From NCBI RefSeq assembly GCF_007115095.1, contig NZ_SULH01000004.1, positions 124,001-188,000 on the forward strand: a DNA stretch of 64,000 bases, in the 5' to 3' direction. The position numbers and the translations under genes were made by a program. The DNA is from Levilactobacillus enshiensis. Its GTDB lineage: Bacteria > Bacillota > Bacilli > Lactobacillales > Lactobacillaceae. The stretch's first letter is position 1, and every line of letters starts with the position of its first letter. The notes below the pieces were generated by a model. That model did not search any database and had not been told where the DNA came from. It worked only from the letters and a program-made list of their open reading frames with translations. Positions 8,910 to 17,840 of this stretch are shown here, in pieces.

Positions 8910-10133
8910 GTGGGAACACGAAAGACAGAACAGTGGCGGCGCAACCTAGCTGTTCTATGGTTAGGAACATTTATTGCGGGCATGGGGTTTAGTGAAATCA
9001 TGCCGTTTTTATCGTTGTATGTGGACGATTTGGGAACCTTTACCAAGGGTCAACTGACCATCTATAGTGGGGTGACTTACGCGGCAACTTTTCTGGTTAT
9101 CGCGTTAGTTTCACCGCTATGGGGTAAATTAGCCGATCGGAAGGGACGTAAGCTAATGCTGCTCCGTTCCTCAATGGGGATGGCGATCGTCATTGGTCTG
9201 ATGGGCTTTGTCACTAACATTTGGCAACTGATTGGGTTGCGATTTTTACAAGGGTTCTTTGCGGGCTATATCCCCAATGCCAGCGCCCTGATTGCAGCGG
9301 AGACGCCGCCAGAGAAGAGTGGTAATGCGCTAGGCATCCTGACAACGGGGTACGTCAGTGGAAATCTGATTGGGCCAGTATTGGGAGGAATCTTAGCGCA
9401 GGTCTTTTCCATTCGCTGGACCTTCTTACTCACCGGGATTTTTCTGATTATCGTGTTCTTCTTGAGCGCAACTTTAGTGCACGAACACTTTACGCCGATC
9501 ACGAAGGAGAAGCAGGCACAGGCTGGTAGTTTCTTAAAGCAAGTGGAAAATCCGACCCTGATTGTCGTGTTGCTGGTCTCGACCATGATTATTCAGATGG
9601 GAAATAACTCCATCACGCCAATTATTAGTCTGTACGTTAAACAACTGATGAACAATACCGGGCCAATTACGTTGGTGGCGGGAATCATTGCGGCATTGCC
9701 AGGACTGTCAACGTTGCTTGCTGCCCCCAGGTTAGGGGAATATGGTGACCGCCGTGGTACCCAACGGGTCTTGGTCTTCGGTTATGTGTTTGCCGTCCTC
9801 ATGTACTTCCCTCAAGGGTTCGTTACAAGCGTTTGGCTATTGGGTATCTTCCGGTTTATGATTGGGGTGTCCGATGGGGCACTGTTCCCAGCCGTGCAAA
9901 CGATGTTGACTAAGAATTCGCCGCATTCATTGACGGGGACGGTTTTTAGTTGGAATCAATCGTTTCAAGCACTGGGCAGTATGTTTGGTGCCATGCTGGG
10001 TGGCTTAGTGGCCAACTGGTTCAACTATAATGGGGTCTTTACGTTTACGGCAATCACTCTGTTACTGAATTTCCTACTACTGTGGTGGTTGGTGCCGGAC
10101 ATTCGGCATTGGCGCAGTCAGCAGGCTAATTAG
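8910..10133 (+). CDS. MFS transporter, drug:H+ antiporter type
   Basis: A 407-residue major facilitator superfamily protein with twelve predicted membrane segments. The loop between segments 2 and 3 carries GKLADRKGRKLMLL, matching the MFS motif GxLaDrxGrkxxl. Segment 5 holds GYVSGNLIGPVLGG, the drug:H+ antiporter motif C. Multidrug efflux of the PmrA/Bmr kind is therefore likely. The start is GTG at 8910 behind AAGAGG. The alarmone synthetase begins nine bases after the stop, so the two probably form an operon. The substrate is not evident. Confidence 0.87.
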   Translation: MGTRKTEQWRRNLAVLWLGTFIAGMGFSEIMPFLSLYVDDLGTFTKGQLTIYSGVTYAATFLVIALVSPLWGKLADRKGRKLMLLRSSMGMAIVIGLMGFVTNIWQLIGLRFLQGFFAGYIPNASALIAAETPPEKSGNALGILTTGYVSGNLIGPVLGGILAQVFSIRWTFLLTGIFLIIVFFLSATLVHEHFTPITKEKQAQAGSFLKQVENPTLIVVLLVSTMIIQMGNNSITPIISLYVKQLMNNTGPITLVAGIIAALPGLSTLLAAPRLGEYGDRRGTQRVLVFGYVFAVLMYFPQGFVTSVWLLGIFRFMIGVSDGALFPAVQTMLTKNSPHSLTGTVFSWNQSFQALGSMFGAMLGGLVANWFNYNGVFTFTAITLLLNFLLLWWLVPDIRHWRSQQAN

Positions 10134-10142
10134 GAGAGAATA

Positions 10143-10817
10143 ATGACGAACACGAATTTACCCGCACAGAATTTACCGGCACAATTTCCCAATGATCCAA
10201 CTTCGCTGGAAGCCATTGACCGATTTCGGTCGTTGATGCTGAACTACAACAGTGCCGTTCAAGTCGTGACGACTAAGATTCACTATCTCGACCAAGAATA
10301 CCAGATTCAACATGGGCACACGCTGGTCGATAGCTTGCAGTCACGCATCAAGTCGCCGAAAAGTATCTTGGAAAAGGTCCAGCGTAAGCACTTTGATTTT
10401 AACTTCGACACGTTGCCCAAACAGATGCATGACATTGCAGGAATCCGCATCATCGTGCGCTTTGAGGACGACATGGTCGCCATGGAACGCCGATTGGCCA
10501 AACAGCCAGATATTAAAATTTTACGGCGCAAGGATTACGTGACGAATCCGAAACCTAATGGCTACCGGAGTCTCCATTTGATTCTAGCCGTACCAGTCTA
10601 TCTGGATGCCGGCGTCGCAGAAGTCACGGTCGAGGTCCAGATCCGGACGATTGCGATGAATTTCTGGGCATCTTTGGAACACGAGCTGAATTATAAGAAG
10701 AACGTGCAACATCAAGACGAACTGCGCCAGGAGTTGATTGCCAAGGCTGAGCTGGTCCACCAGCTTGACCAAGATATGAACGCGATCAAGAATCAGATCC
10801 GGGCACAGGACAGCTAA
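10143..10817 (+). CDS. small alarmone synthetase (RelA/SpoT synthetase domain)
   Basis: A 224-residue single-domain (p)ppGpp synthetase: it transfers pyrophosphate from ATP to GDP or GTP in the stringent response. It lacks the HD hydrolase, TGS and ACT domains of long RelA. Visible synthetase motifs are HDIAGIRIIVRF (about residues 97-108), the RRKDYVTNPKPNGYRSLH loop that binds substrate, and EVQIRTIAMNFWASLEH with the catalytic Glu. A C-terminal helix suits RelQ- or RelP-type oligomers. I do not assign which of the two. The coupling with an MFS pump upstream is unusual. A strong terminator follows. Confidence 0.88.
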   Translation: MTNTNLPAQNLPAQFPNDPTSLEAIDRFRSLMLNYNSAVQVVTTKIHYLDQEYQIQHGHTLVDSLQSRIKSPKSILEKVQRKHFDFNFDTLPKQMHDIAGIRIIVRFEDDMVAMERRLAKQPDIKILRRKDYVTNPKPNGYRSLHLILAVPVYLDAGVAEVTVEVQIRTIAMNFWASLEHELNYKKNVQHQDELRQELIAKAELVHQLDQDMNAIKNQIRAQDS

Positions 10818-10861
10818 AAAGACTGGCTAAGGCTAGTTGGTGTACCAATTATTAACAAGCT

Positions 10862-10910
10862 TAAAAGGGCCGGACAACGCTTCGTTAACTGAAGGGTGTC
10901 CGGCCTTTTG
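10862..10910 (+). terminator. rho-independent terminator after the alarmone synthetase
   Basis: AAAAGGGCCGGACA pairs with TGTCCGGCCTTTT across a loop of about 20 bases. Confidence 0.85.
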
Positions 10911-10911
10911 G

Positions 10912-11280
10912 TGAAAAGTTGAGAGCTTCAAAGCACGATTCAGACTGGTTCTAACCAGAGTGGGTCTAAAACTAGGCAACATGGTGGTTAGGTTGTCTTA
11001 CCGGCCGGCAGATATGGGCTGGATCGGTGCGAACACAACTTGAAGCCTTGAAGAACACGAGTCTACAAGCTTGGTTTTCGACTAAGCCCACATTTGCCGA
11101 CCTCTCAGCTTGCATTTTACTCTCAGACGACTTTGAGAATAACCGTAACGGTCGTTATCAATCGAATTCAGAAATGCCAGGTAGCTGTAGTCTACAGCTG
11201 GAGTGCGCCAAGTTTAATCCAATTTAACGGTATGACTACTTACTAATACTGGAGTAAGACCTAGATTTTAGCGGTTAGAC
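10912..11280 (+). repeat. A-type element with a collapsed B module
   Basis: From about 10945 the sequence follows the element at 7250: GGTTCTAAC, GTGGGTCTAAA, the CCGGCCGGCAGATATGGGCT arm, AACACAACTTGAAGCC, CTACAAGCTTGGTTTTC. It then skips the CAGTAAG hairpin and nearly all of module B, jumping from TCTACAGCTG to GAGTGCGCC at about 11190-11205. It resumes the common right-hand end (ATTTAACGGT, AAGACCTAGATTTTA). The left terminal repeat is degraded. It is an internal-deletion copy. Confidence 0.75.
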
Positions 11281-11283
11281 ACA

Positions 11284-11316
11284 AAATAAAAAACCCTGGC
11301 AGCTGCCAAGGTTGGT
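11284..11316 (-). terminator. terminator of the DUF2929 gene
   Basis: Read on the minus strand: ACCTTGGCAGC pairs with GCTGCCAGGGT, followed by TTTTTATTTT. It lies 27 bases after the stop of the small membrane protein gene. Confidence 0.75.
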
Positions 11317-11342
11317 TGTTTAGGTCATGCTTAATGAACTGC

Positions 11343-11549
11343 TTATTTCTTCGAAGTCTGGTCGTCACGACTGAGTAAGAACCACCCATTGACGGCGATC
11401 ACGCCAACAATTGCCATCATGACACCAATTTGCATAGGTTGCCAGGTCATCTGTTTCAACGTACCACCGATATAACCAATAACTTCTCCGAAGATAACCG
11501 CCCAGAAAATCACGACTAAATTAGATTCAAGCCACTTCACACGCGTCAC
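11343..11549 (-). CDS. small membrane protein, DUF2929 (YjzD) like
   Basis: A 68-residue protein with two membrane segments (about residues 9-29 and 38-60) and a basic tail. The pattern VIFWAVIFGEVIGYIGGTL followed by a second hydrophobic helix resembles the DUF2929/YjzD family of small Firmicute membrane proteins of unknown function. The start ATG at 11549 is preceded by TGAGGTGACGCG. The gene is monocistronic. The family assignment is by eye only. Confidence 0.6.
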   Translation of the reverse strand: MTRVKWLESNLVVIFWAVIFGEVIGYIGGTLKQMTWQPMQIGVMMAIVGVIAVNGWFLLSRDDQTSKK

Positions 11550-11730
11550 CTCACAATCGTTATTAGTTTACCACGATTGCCGGTCAACAGGTAGTTAAGT
11601 TTTGGCGAGAATTCTTTTAGACAAAAAATGGTGAGTGGGCTTGTGACTAGTCGGAAATTTTGGCGAATTAAAGTAGGACCATTACGTGTCGCGGGTAAGT
11701 TAACCGACGAACTGACTGGAACGGGAAGTT

Positions 11731-11871
11731 TGCTTTGCTAGAAAAATTCCCGTATAATATAAACTAACTAAATTAATGATGGTTGAAGCGACTGCTTTCA
11801 AGAACGGTGTCCTCCTTGGGTTGGGGGGGCCATTTTTGGCGGTCGCTTTTTGTTTGCAAAGGAGGAAGCGC
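11731..11871 (+). promoter_or_regulatory. promoter and structured leader of the antiporter gene
   Basis: The promoter is TTGCTT (11731-11736), 17 bases, then TATAAT (11754-11759). The roughly 105-base leader contains AAGCGAC (11786-11792) able to pair with GTCGCTT (11842-11848) followed by a T run, like an attenuator. It also has TCCTCCTT (11810-11817), a perfect complement of the ribosome binding site AAGGAGGA (11859-11866). Two exclusive folds, one hiding the start signal, are possible. I cannot assign it to a named riboswitch class. Confidence 0.6.
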
Positions 11872-13068
11872 GTGGACTTATTAAGAGATTTAACGTTAAT
11901 TTTATTGGCAACAACGGTTGTGGGCCATTATAGTACCCGAATTGGGATTCCAGCCGTGATCGGTCAATTGGTCGTCGGTGTATTGATGGGTCCTGCCGTT
12001 TTGGGGTGGCTCCATTTGACCCATGACCTGGAGAGCTTTGCGGAAATTGGGGTCATTGTCCTCATGTTCATCGCTGGGTTGGAAAGCGACCTGCAGCTGT
12101 TGAAACGCTACCTAAAGCCTAGCGTGTTGGTGGCCATTATGGGGGTTCTGGTGCCAGTAGCTGGGACGTATCTAGTCGGCGTCTTTTACCAGTTGAACAT
12201 GACGGAAAGTCTGTTTCTGAGCGTGATTTTCGCCGCAACGTCCGTTTCGATTTCCGTGGAAGTGTTAAAGGAAATGAACGCTTTGAACAGTCGTGAGGGG
12301 ACCACGATTCTGGGGGCGGCGGTCGTCGATGATGTCCTCGCTGTGGTAATTTTGAGTGTGTTGGTCAGTACGACGGGGACAGCGGTCGCTGATGGTGCCG
12401 CGGCGTCCAGTAGCCTGCTCCTGACCACGTTTGAACAAATCATCTACTTTGCGGCCATTTACTTTGTCGTACGGTGGGTGGCCCCGTACTTGGTCAAAAT
12501 TGGCAATCGCCTGATGATTCCAATGGGGGCAACGTTGATGGCGGTTATCCTGTGTTTTGGCATGGCCTACGTGGCTGAATTAGTTGGCCTGAGTAATGTT
12601 GTGGGGGCCTTCTTCGCCGGAATCGCCATTTCGCAAACATCGGCGAAATCGACCGTGGATCAACACATCGAGCCGATTGGTTACGCGCTGTTCATCCCCG
12701 TATTCTTTGTCAGCATTGGTCTCAATATGGACTTCAAGGGACTGGGCAATCAGCTGGGATTCATTGTGGTCTTGACGATTGTTGCCGTACTGACTAAGCA
12801 ATTTGGTGCCGGTCTGGGTGCCAAAATGGCTGGTTTTCACTGGGGCAGTTCGATGGCCGTGGGGGCCGGGATGGTCTCCCGGGGTGAAATGGCGCTGATC
12901 ATTGCTCAGATTGGGTATCAGGCTAAATTAATGTCGCCGGTTCGTTACTCGGCCATCGTGGCGGCCATCATCTTGGCCACATTACTTGCCCCATTCCTGC
13001 TCCGTTTTTACATGGATCGTGTCCGTAAGGGGCAGGTCGACAAGTCGAAGGTGCGTCCCGCAGAATAG
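11872..13068 (+). CDS. cation:proton antiporter, CPA2 family
   Basis: A 398-residue integral membrane antiporter of the CPA2 (Kef/NapA) family, exchanging Na+ or K+ for H+ across the plasma membrane. It has about twelve membrane segments. The paired acidic motif VVDDV (about residues 151-155 from this start) is typical of electrogenic CPA2 Na+/H+ exchangers such as NapA. No C-terminal TrkA-N domain is present, so it is not a full-length Kef protein. GTG at 11872 is the start: AAAGGAGG ends six bases earlier. An in-frame ATG at 11776 would place the protein start inside the leader. Ion specificity is inferred from the DD motif. Confidence 0.88.
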   Translation: MDLLRDLTLILLATTVVGHYSTRIGIPAVIGQLVVGVLMGPAVLGWLHLTHDLESFAEIGVIVLMFIAGLESDLQLLKRYLKPSVLVAIMGVLVPVAGTYLVGVFYQLNMTESLFLSVIFAATSVSISVEVLKEMNALNSREGTTILGAAVVDDVLAVVILSVLVSTTGTAVADGAAASSSLLLTTFEQIIYFAAIYFVVRWVAPYLVKIGNRLMIPMGATLMAVILCFGMAYVAELVGLSNVVGAFFAGIAISQTSAKSTVDQHIEPIGYALFIPVFFVSIGLNMDFKGLGNQLGFIVVLTIVAVLTKQFGAGLGAKMAGFHWGSSMAVGAGMVSRGEMALIIAQIGYQAKLMSPVRYSAIVAAIILATLLAPFLLRFYMDRVRKGQVDKSKVRPAE

Positions 13069-13169
13069 CCGCTAAGTTAGGTCACCGAACTTAGGTGGCT
13101 TGGCCGATGAGAAAGTTTACCCTTTTGACTAATTATCCCTTATAATAAAGTCAAAAGGGGGCGGCTTCG

Positions 13170-13355
13170 ATGATTTTCAATCGGCGATTTTATCGTAGTT
13201 TGTCGTTTTGGTTGGGGCTGATCTTAATCGTCCTAAACGCCGCACTCGGCTGGCCGGTTCAGATTCATAGCCTCTTCTGGTGGGGAACGTTAGTAATGTT
13301 AATTGCGGGGCTGGTTTTCTTAACGACCGGTCTGATCAGTGACGCCGCTGAGTAA
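13170..13355 (+). CDS. small two-helix membrane protein, unknown function
   Basis: A 61-residue protein with two hydrophobic segments (about residues 11-30 and 36-55), a basic N terminus and an acidic tail. AAAAGGGGGCGG lies before the ATG. TATAAT about 30 bases upstream, with TTTACC-like sequence before it, suggests its own promoter. I do not recognise the family. A short GTCGGC/GCCGAT hairpin followed by T residues ends it at about 13441. Confidence 0.55.
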   Translation: MIFNRRFYRSLSFWLGLILIVLNAALGWPVQIHSLFWWGTLVMLIAGLVFLTTGLISDAAE

Positions 13356-13413
13356 CTTGGAATAGTCTGCTGGTCGTCGCGATAGTCAAGCCGTAATACT
13401 GAAATTAGGTCAT

Positions 13414-13441
13414 AAAAAGTCGGCCGGTGAGCCGATTTTTT
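13414..13441 (+). terminator. short terminator after the small membrane protein gene
   Basis: AAGTCGGC and GCCGATTT pair around CGGTGA, followed by a T run. Confidence 0.65.
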
Positions 13442-13444
13442 TGT

Positions 13445-13622
13445 GGGACGGATTTAGGGTGCCTGCGGGTGGTAAATGAGACGAGCAACTAGTTGGCCGA
13501 CACTAGGCTGCAAGTCGTGTGCGCACCGATCAGTAAGCCCATAGCTGCCGACTGGTAGGATGTCCAGCCATGATGGTGCTTAGAGCAGGCATGACCGCCG
13601 GCTTGGAACTGTCGACCTTTAG
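13445..13622 (-). repeat. divergent A-type intergenic element
   Basis: It ends with GGAACTGTCGACCTTTAG (to 13622), the reverse complement of the A-type left terminus. Inside, GAGCAGGCATGACCGCCGG, GCCCATAGCTGCCGAC and GCGCACCGATC are recognisable relics of the A module stem GGCAGATATGGGCT and of CGGTGCG. Confidence 0.5.
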
Positions 13623-13645
13623 ATGAGACTAAAAAGAGTCCGGGA

Positions 13646-13731
13646 TATAACTCAAAAAGCAGTTTTTTCAGAAGGTATCTCTTCTGAAAAAAACTGCTTT
13701 TTTGCCATTATCGTGTCGAAACGTGCGTCAC
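13646..13731. repeat. hairpin plus conserved 28-base tail (copy 1)
   Basis: ACTCAAAA is followed by a long perfect stem AAGCAGTTTTTTCAGAAG/CTTCTGAAAAAAACTGCTT, a T run, and a 28-base tail at 13704-13731 beginning GCCATTATCGTG and ending GTGCGTCAC. The same tail occurs at 37157-37184 behind a different stem. It sits between two convergent genes and probably terminates transcription of yfhO (minus strand). Confidence 0.7.
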
Positions 13732-13737
13732 AAAAAC

Positions 13738-16443
13738 TCAATTCTTTTTATGCTTACCTACGGGTCGTAACCATTCAACCGTGAACCAGAAGAGCAGGAA
13801 CAGCGCTGCACTGATTAGGCTGATCAGGGCCCCAATTTTGAGCCCTGGCGTCTGGTAGGTCAGGGTGACGTGATTGGCCCCCAACTTCAATGGAACGCCA
13901 ATCATGCCCTTATACGACTGTTTGACGGGAATCAATGACTCAGCGTGCATGACGGACTTGATGGCAACGGGTTTGCCGTTGACCTTAGCCGTCCACCCCG
14001 GTGTATCCGGAATCGAGACATACAATAGTTTACGACTGGCCGTCCCGGTGACGTCACCGGAGAGCCAAGTCACCCCACTGTTGACACGGAGCTTGTAGCG
14101 TTGCTGTTTAAGACTAGCAACGAGCTTCAGATATTTGGCCTGATTGAGCGTGGCAAATTGGTTGTTGTGGCCCGCTGCGGGGTCGCGGGTGACGTAACTG
14201 ATGGTCATGACCGTTCCCTGGGTGTGTTCACCAAAGTTGATAATGTAACGGAAACCGTCGGCATTGACCAGCGGTTTGGCCTTCTTACCATTGACCTTCA
14301 AGCTCGAATAGATCAGTGTGTCGGATGGCGAATAACCATGTAACAGGCCAGTCGCGTTGACGCGGACGGTAAATGTTTGCAGATACCGCGGTCCTGGGAC
14401 CTGTGTTCGTTTAGGAATGGCAGCGAGGTCCGCCACACTGGCTCGTTTAGTCGTTACTTTGAGCACAGAGACGGGGGCGAGGGTGTTCCGCGGGGCGCCA
14501 AGCGCGGTCAGCACACGCTGTTGATTGACTAGTGCCTGTTGGTCGGCTAAGTTCAGCTGAGCCAGCTTGTCCGGCACGGTAAAGCCGATTCCCGCGTAAG
14601 AATTGAGCGCGTTAACCACTGGCTTCTTATTGGCGTTCAGGCGGTACTTCACCCCAAACAGCGTGTCGGTCAGGTGCGTATATCCCTGGGAACTGATCCG
14701 GCGAACATTAGGACTGAAGTAGCCGAGGTCGTGTTGGAAAACACGGGCCTGTTCAACCAGAGTGGAACTATACGAACTGTTGCCAGCGTACCCGTAAAGT
14801 AGCGGGTCGTTGTAATGGTTGTAGGTATCACTGTAGGCGGCACCAATCTGTGAATGTAAGAACTCAACGCGATGCAGATTTGGCTTGCGGCGGGTGGCCG
14901 TCACTTGATGGAGCATGGCAGTATCCGCTTGGTAATACTTTTCAAACTTGGTCTGGGAGCCAAAATTAATGCCATGCGTGGCTGCGAGAAAATTACCGCC
15001 CAATTCAAACGAAATAATGATTCCCAGCAGGCCAATTCGAATGGGTCGCCATTCACTCACGAATAGAAGCATCGTGTTGACCAATAAGAGGGCTAAAGAC
15101 AGCCATAGCAAATGAAAATCAGGCTGACTCTGTAGGTAGAGTTCGTTATTGTAGCTGGGCAGTGCCCGTTCCCAAATGCGGGGGATGACCTGTGTGGACA
15201 GGTAGCCAATGGTCAATAATCCCGCTCCCCAGACCAATGCGAGGACCTTTTGGGGATCATTCATGGTCTGCGCTGGGCGTGTTTGCCAAGCGCGGTAGGC
15301 CGCCGTTAACGCCAAGAACGTAAAGAAGTAGACGTTACGGAACGGGAAGCCAGCTGGTTGTTGGAACATGTGCCAGGCGGTGTTGAAGAGGGTAATCAGT
15401 AACCCTAGTCCCATCGCGATGAGCAACCACATGGTCCGCCGTTTTTCGACCGCTAGAATCTTGGGCGAGACGAAGTAAACGATCAAAAGTAAAAACATCA
15501 AGGTGCCCATAAACAGGGTTGGTGCGTGGTACAAGTGGGTCACGTAGTTGCTACTCCCCAGGCCAAATTGGGCCAGAACTTCCGGCCCAAAGAGTGGGGT
15601 GGGGAGGTAGTTGTTGACGAAGACGGTGCTTTTTCCCGTCAGCAGCATGCCCAGTGCCGTCGGAATCAAGACGATCATCGCCATGCCACCCGCGAGCACC
15701 GAGCCAATCAGAAACTGGCGAATTGCTGCCCAGTGCATGCGCCAAACTTCTTTGAACGGCGTTGCGGTCGGCTGATGTTCGATGACTAGATAGATGAAGT
15801 ACATCACCGAGAAGAGACAGGTCATGTAACCCATATAGTAATTGGAAAGGATCGTTGCGGTGAGGCTTAACGTGTACAGCCCATAATGGTGCAGACTGAC
15901 TAAGCGATGCAACCCTAACGCGACTAAAGGTAGCCAGATCAGGGCGTCCAGCCACATAATGTCGTAGAAATACATGGCGGTAAAGCCACACAGACTGAAT
16001 GCAGTGGAGAAGAGAATCAACGACCAACCACTACGCAGAAAGGTGTGGCGAATAAATACGGCCATGGTCAACCCAATCGTACTGATCTTTAGAATAACGA
16101 TCCAGGTGACCGCCAACGGTAGTTTCGTCGCTGGAAAGAGAAAAATTAACAGGTTAAACGGACTGATGACATAGTACGTGAGTAACGGGATGATCCCGCT
16201 GCCCGTCCCCAAAGAAAACGAAAATAAATGGAACTGTCCGGTTGTGACGGTCGATCGCAGATATTCCAGAATCGGAACATACTGGGCCCCCATGTCACTA
16301 AACATCAAATTTCGGTTGCCGAATGGCGTGATCTTTAGTTGCCAGAAGATAACGACCATGATGGCAAGTGGTACGAAAAATGCCCCCAAATACACCCAAC
16401 GGCTCACTCTTAGTGCCGCGAGGGTGTTTCGCTGTTGCTTCAT
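13738..16443 (-). CDS. yfhO: YfhO family membrane protein (GT-C type glycosyltransferase)
   Basis: A 901-residue polytopic membrane protein of the YfhO family. Members are GT-C-fold enzymes implicated in glycosylating lipoteichoic acid or other wall polymers at the outer face of the membrane. The first extracytoplasmic loop holds DMGAQYVPILEYLRS, an Asp-containing motif expected for GT-C catalysis. About a dozen membrane segments follow, then a large extracellular domain (about residues 520-860) and a final membrane helix near the C terminus with a basic tail. The start is ATG at 16443 behind GGAGGGG; an upstream in-frame extension to 16566 has no binding site. The exact sugar and acceptor are unknown. 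Confidence 0.88.
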   Translation of the reverse strand: MKQQRNTLAALRVSRWVYLGAFFVPLAIMVVIFWQLKITPFGNRNLMFSDMGAQYVPILEYLRSTVTTGQFHLFSFSLGTGSGIIPLLTYYVISPFNLLIFLFPATKLPLAVTWIVILKISTIGLTMAVFIRHTFLRSGWSLILFSTAFSLCGFTAMYFYDIMWLDALIWLPLVALGLHRLVSLHHYGLYTLSLTATILSNYYMGYMTCLFSVMYFIYLVIEHQPTATPFKEVWRMHWAAIRQFLIGSVLAGGMAMIVLIPTALGMLLTGKSTVFVNNYLPTPLFGPEVLAQFGLGSSNYVTHLYHAPTLFMGTLMFLLLIVYFVSPKILAVEKRRTMWLLIAMGLGLLITLFNTAWHMFQQPAGFPFRNVYFFTFLALTAAYRAWQTRPAQTMNDPQKVLALVWGAGLLTIGYLSTQVIPRIWERALPSYNNELYLQSQPDFHLLWLSLALLLVNTMLLFVSEWRPIRIGLLGIIISFELGGNFLAATHGINFGSQTKFEKYYQADTAMLHQVTATRRKPNLHRVEFLHSQIGAAYSDTYNHYNDPLLYGYAGNSSYSSTLVEQARVFQHDLGYFSPNVRRISSQGYTHLTDTLFGVKYRLNANKKPVVNALNSYAGIGFTVPDKLAQLNLADQQALVNQQRVLTALGAPRNTLAPVSVLKVTTKRASVADLAAIPKRTQVPGPRYLQTFTVRVNATGLLHGYSPSDTLIYSSLKVNGKKAKPLVNADGFRYIINFGEHTQGTVMTISYVTRDPAAGHNNQFATLNQAKYLKLVASLKQQRYKLRVNSGVTWLSGDVTGTASRKLLYVSIPDTPGWTAKVNGKPVAIKSVMHAESLIPVKQSYKGMIGVPLKLGANHVTLTYQTPGLKIGALISLISAALFLLFWFTVEWLRPVGKHKKN

Positions 16444-17147
16444 GAAAACCCCTCCGTTAATGACAATCAAAATGTCTATCCTTAATAGAATACCATGCAG
16501 ACTGCTTTGACAAAAGTCTACCGCACTTTTCGAACAGTTCCGTGAACAATGGGTTAATCTTGGCAAAAACTTAGCGTTTAGTTAGGTGACAAAACATAGG
16601 CGCTGACCTGTGATGCGGGTGGTAGCAACTGACACCTTGTAACGGCCAAAGATTGTGCCTGTTGTGGCGGTATTTCAACTCGTGGTAATGGTTTATATTT
16701 TTAAGTTTGACTATAAAATGAGGAGGACGTTTTCAACCCGGTTCATGGTCAACGCAAGGGTTATTTTAGTGCAGGTGGGACGGGTTGAAATTTGATGTGT
16801 CGGGGCCGACTTAAGGTTCCGTTATCGTTGGGTCTGTAAACTGTAAAATTAACTGGAAGTTTTGCCGATTTAACTGTCACGACCTCAAAGAGATTGCCGC
16901 CAAGTAGCGGCGTTGAGTTGCCATTAACGCTCAGAATGGTTAGGCGAAAGCAATTGGGTCCTGACTAGCGGTATACTATGACGTGAGAGGTGCCACGACT
17001 CTCTAGTCATGCAATGAGTCAGCGTAAAAATAAGTACCCTTTTCGGGGGGCAGAAAACGTAACCGGTTTTTCCTAATTCGTGGGAAAGACAGGATGATTT
17101 TTCTGGCCACCCTGAAAAATCAAGAGATGTTAAAGGAGGAATGCCCG
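16444..17147. other. intergenic region between yfhO and the two-component genes
   Basis: About 700 bases with no credible gene. Visible structure: an inverted repeat TTTCAACCCG (16731-16740) and CGGGTTGAAA (16781-16790) just after TTTGACTATAAAATGAGGAGG-like sequence, and a GCCGC/GCGGC hairpin near 16900. TATACT near 16971 could be the -10 box of the regulator gene. Confidence 0.4.
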
Positions 17148-17840
17148 TTGCCGACCACAGCGAAAGTGTTAGTTGTTGAAGATGAGCGCGAATTATCCGC
17201 GGACATTGTTGAACTGATTAAACCGATTTGTGAAGTCACGACTGCGTTTGATGGGGAACAGGGAGAATTTTTAGCGAGCCAAGATGTTTTTGACGCCATC
17301 ATTTTGGACCTGATGTTACCCGGTGAGAGTGGGTTGGACCTGCTCTTGCATATCCGCAGTAAGGGGGTAAAGACGCCCGTATTGATTCTGACCGCCAAAG
17401 ATACGATTGCCGATAAATTGCGGGGCTTTAACGATGGTGCCGACGACTACGTGACCAAGCCGTTTCACCGCGAAGAATTACTAGCCCGGATGAAGGCTCT
17501 GTTGAAGCGCACCGGCCATTTGAATGACAGTGACACAATTACCTTAGGACAGTTGGAAATCAATACCAGTCGGCACTTAGCCACGTTTAACGGTGCACCG
17601 TTGACACTCAAGGGGCGGGAGTTTGATTTGTTGGCGTACCTCGTCGCCAATCCCGGAACGATCATTACCAAGGAACAGATTTTTAATCGCCTTTGGGGAT
17701 TTGACTCGGAGACAAGCCTCTCCGTGGTCGAAGTCTATATGAGTAACCTGCGAAAGGAGCTCAAGCACGCCGGAAGTGACCTATCGTTGCGGACGATTCG
17801 TAATGCCGGTTACATTGTGGAGGCGCCAGATGAGCAATAA
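17148..17840 (+). CDS. two-component response regulator, OmpR family
   Basis: A 230-residue response regulator. It has an N-terminal receiver domain with the acidic pair Glu11-Asp12, phosphoacceptor Asp54 (IILDLMLPGESG) and Lys104 (YVTKPF). A C-terminal winged helix of the OmpR/PhoB type follows (LTLKGREFDLLAYL through VYMSNLRKEL and IRNAGYIV). The start chosen is TTG at 17148, eight bases after GGAGG; an out-of-frame ATG lies between. The stop overlaps the kinase start by 11 bases. The stimulus and targets are unknown. Confidence 0.88.
   Translation: MPTTAKVLVVEDERELSADIVELIKPICEVTTAFDGEQGEFLASQDVFDAIILDLMLPGESGLDLLLHIRSKGVKTPVLILTAKDTIADKLRGFNDGADDYVTKPFHREELLARMKALLKRTGHLNDSDTITLGQLEINTSRHLATFNGAPLTLKGREFDLLAYLVANPGTIITKEQIFNRLWGFDSETSLSVVEVYMSNLRKELKHAGSDLSLRTIRNAGYIVEAPDEQ

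Noticed and set aside
16746-16796. Mini open frame (about 16 codons) after AGGAGG-like sequence upstream of the two-component genes
   Set aside because: The spacing from the binding site is about 18 bases, and the frame overlaps an inverted repeat; too weak to call.
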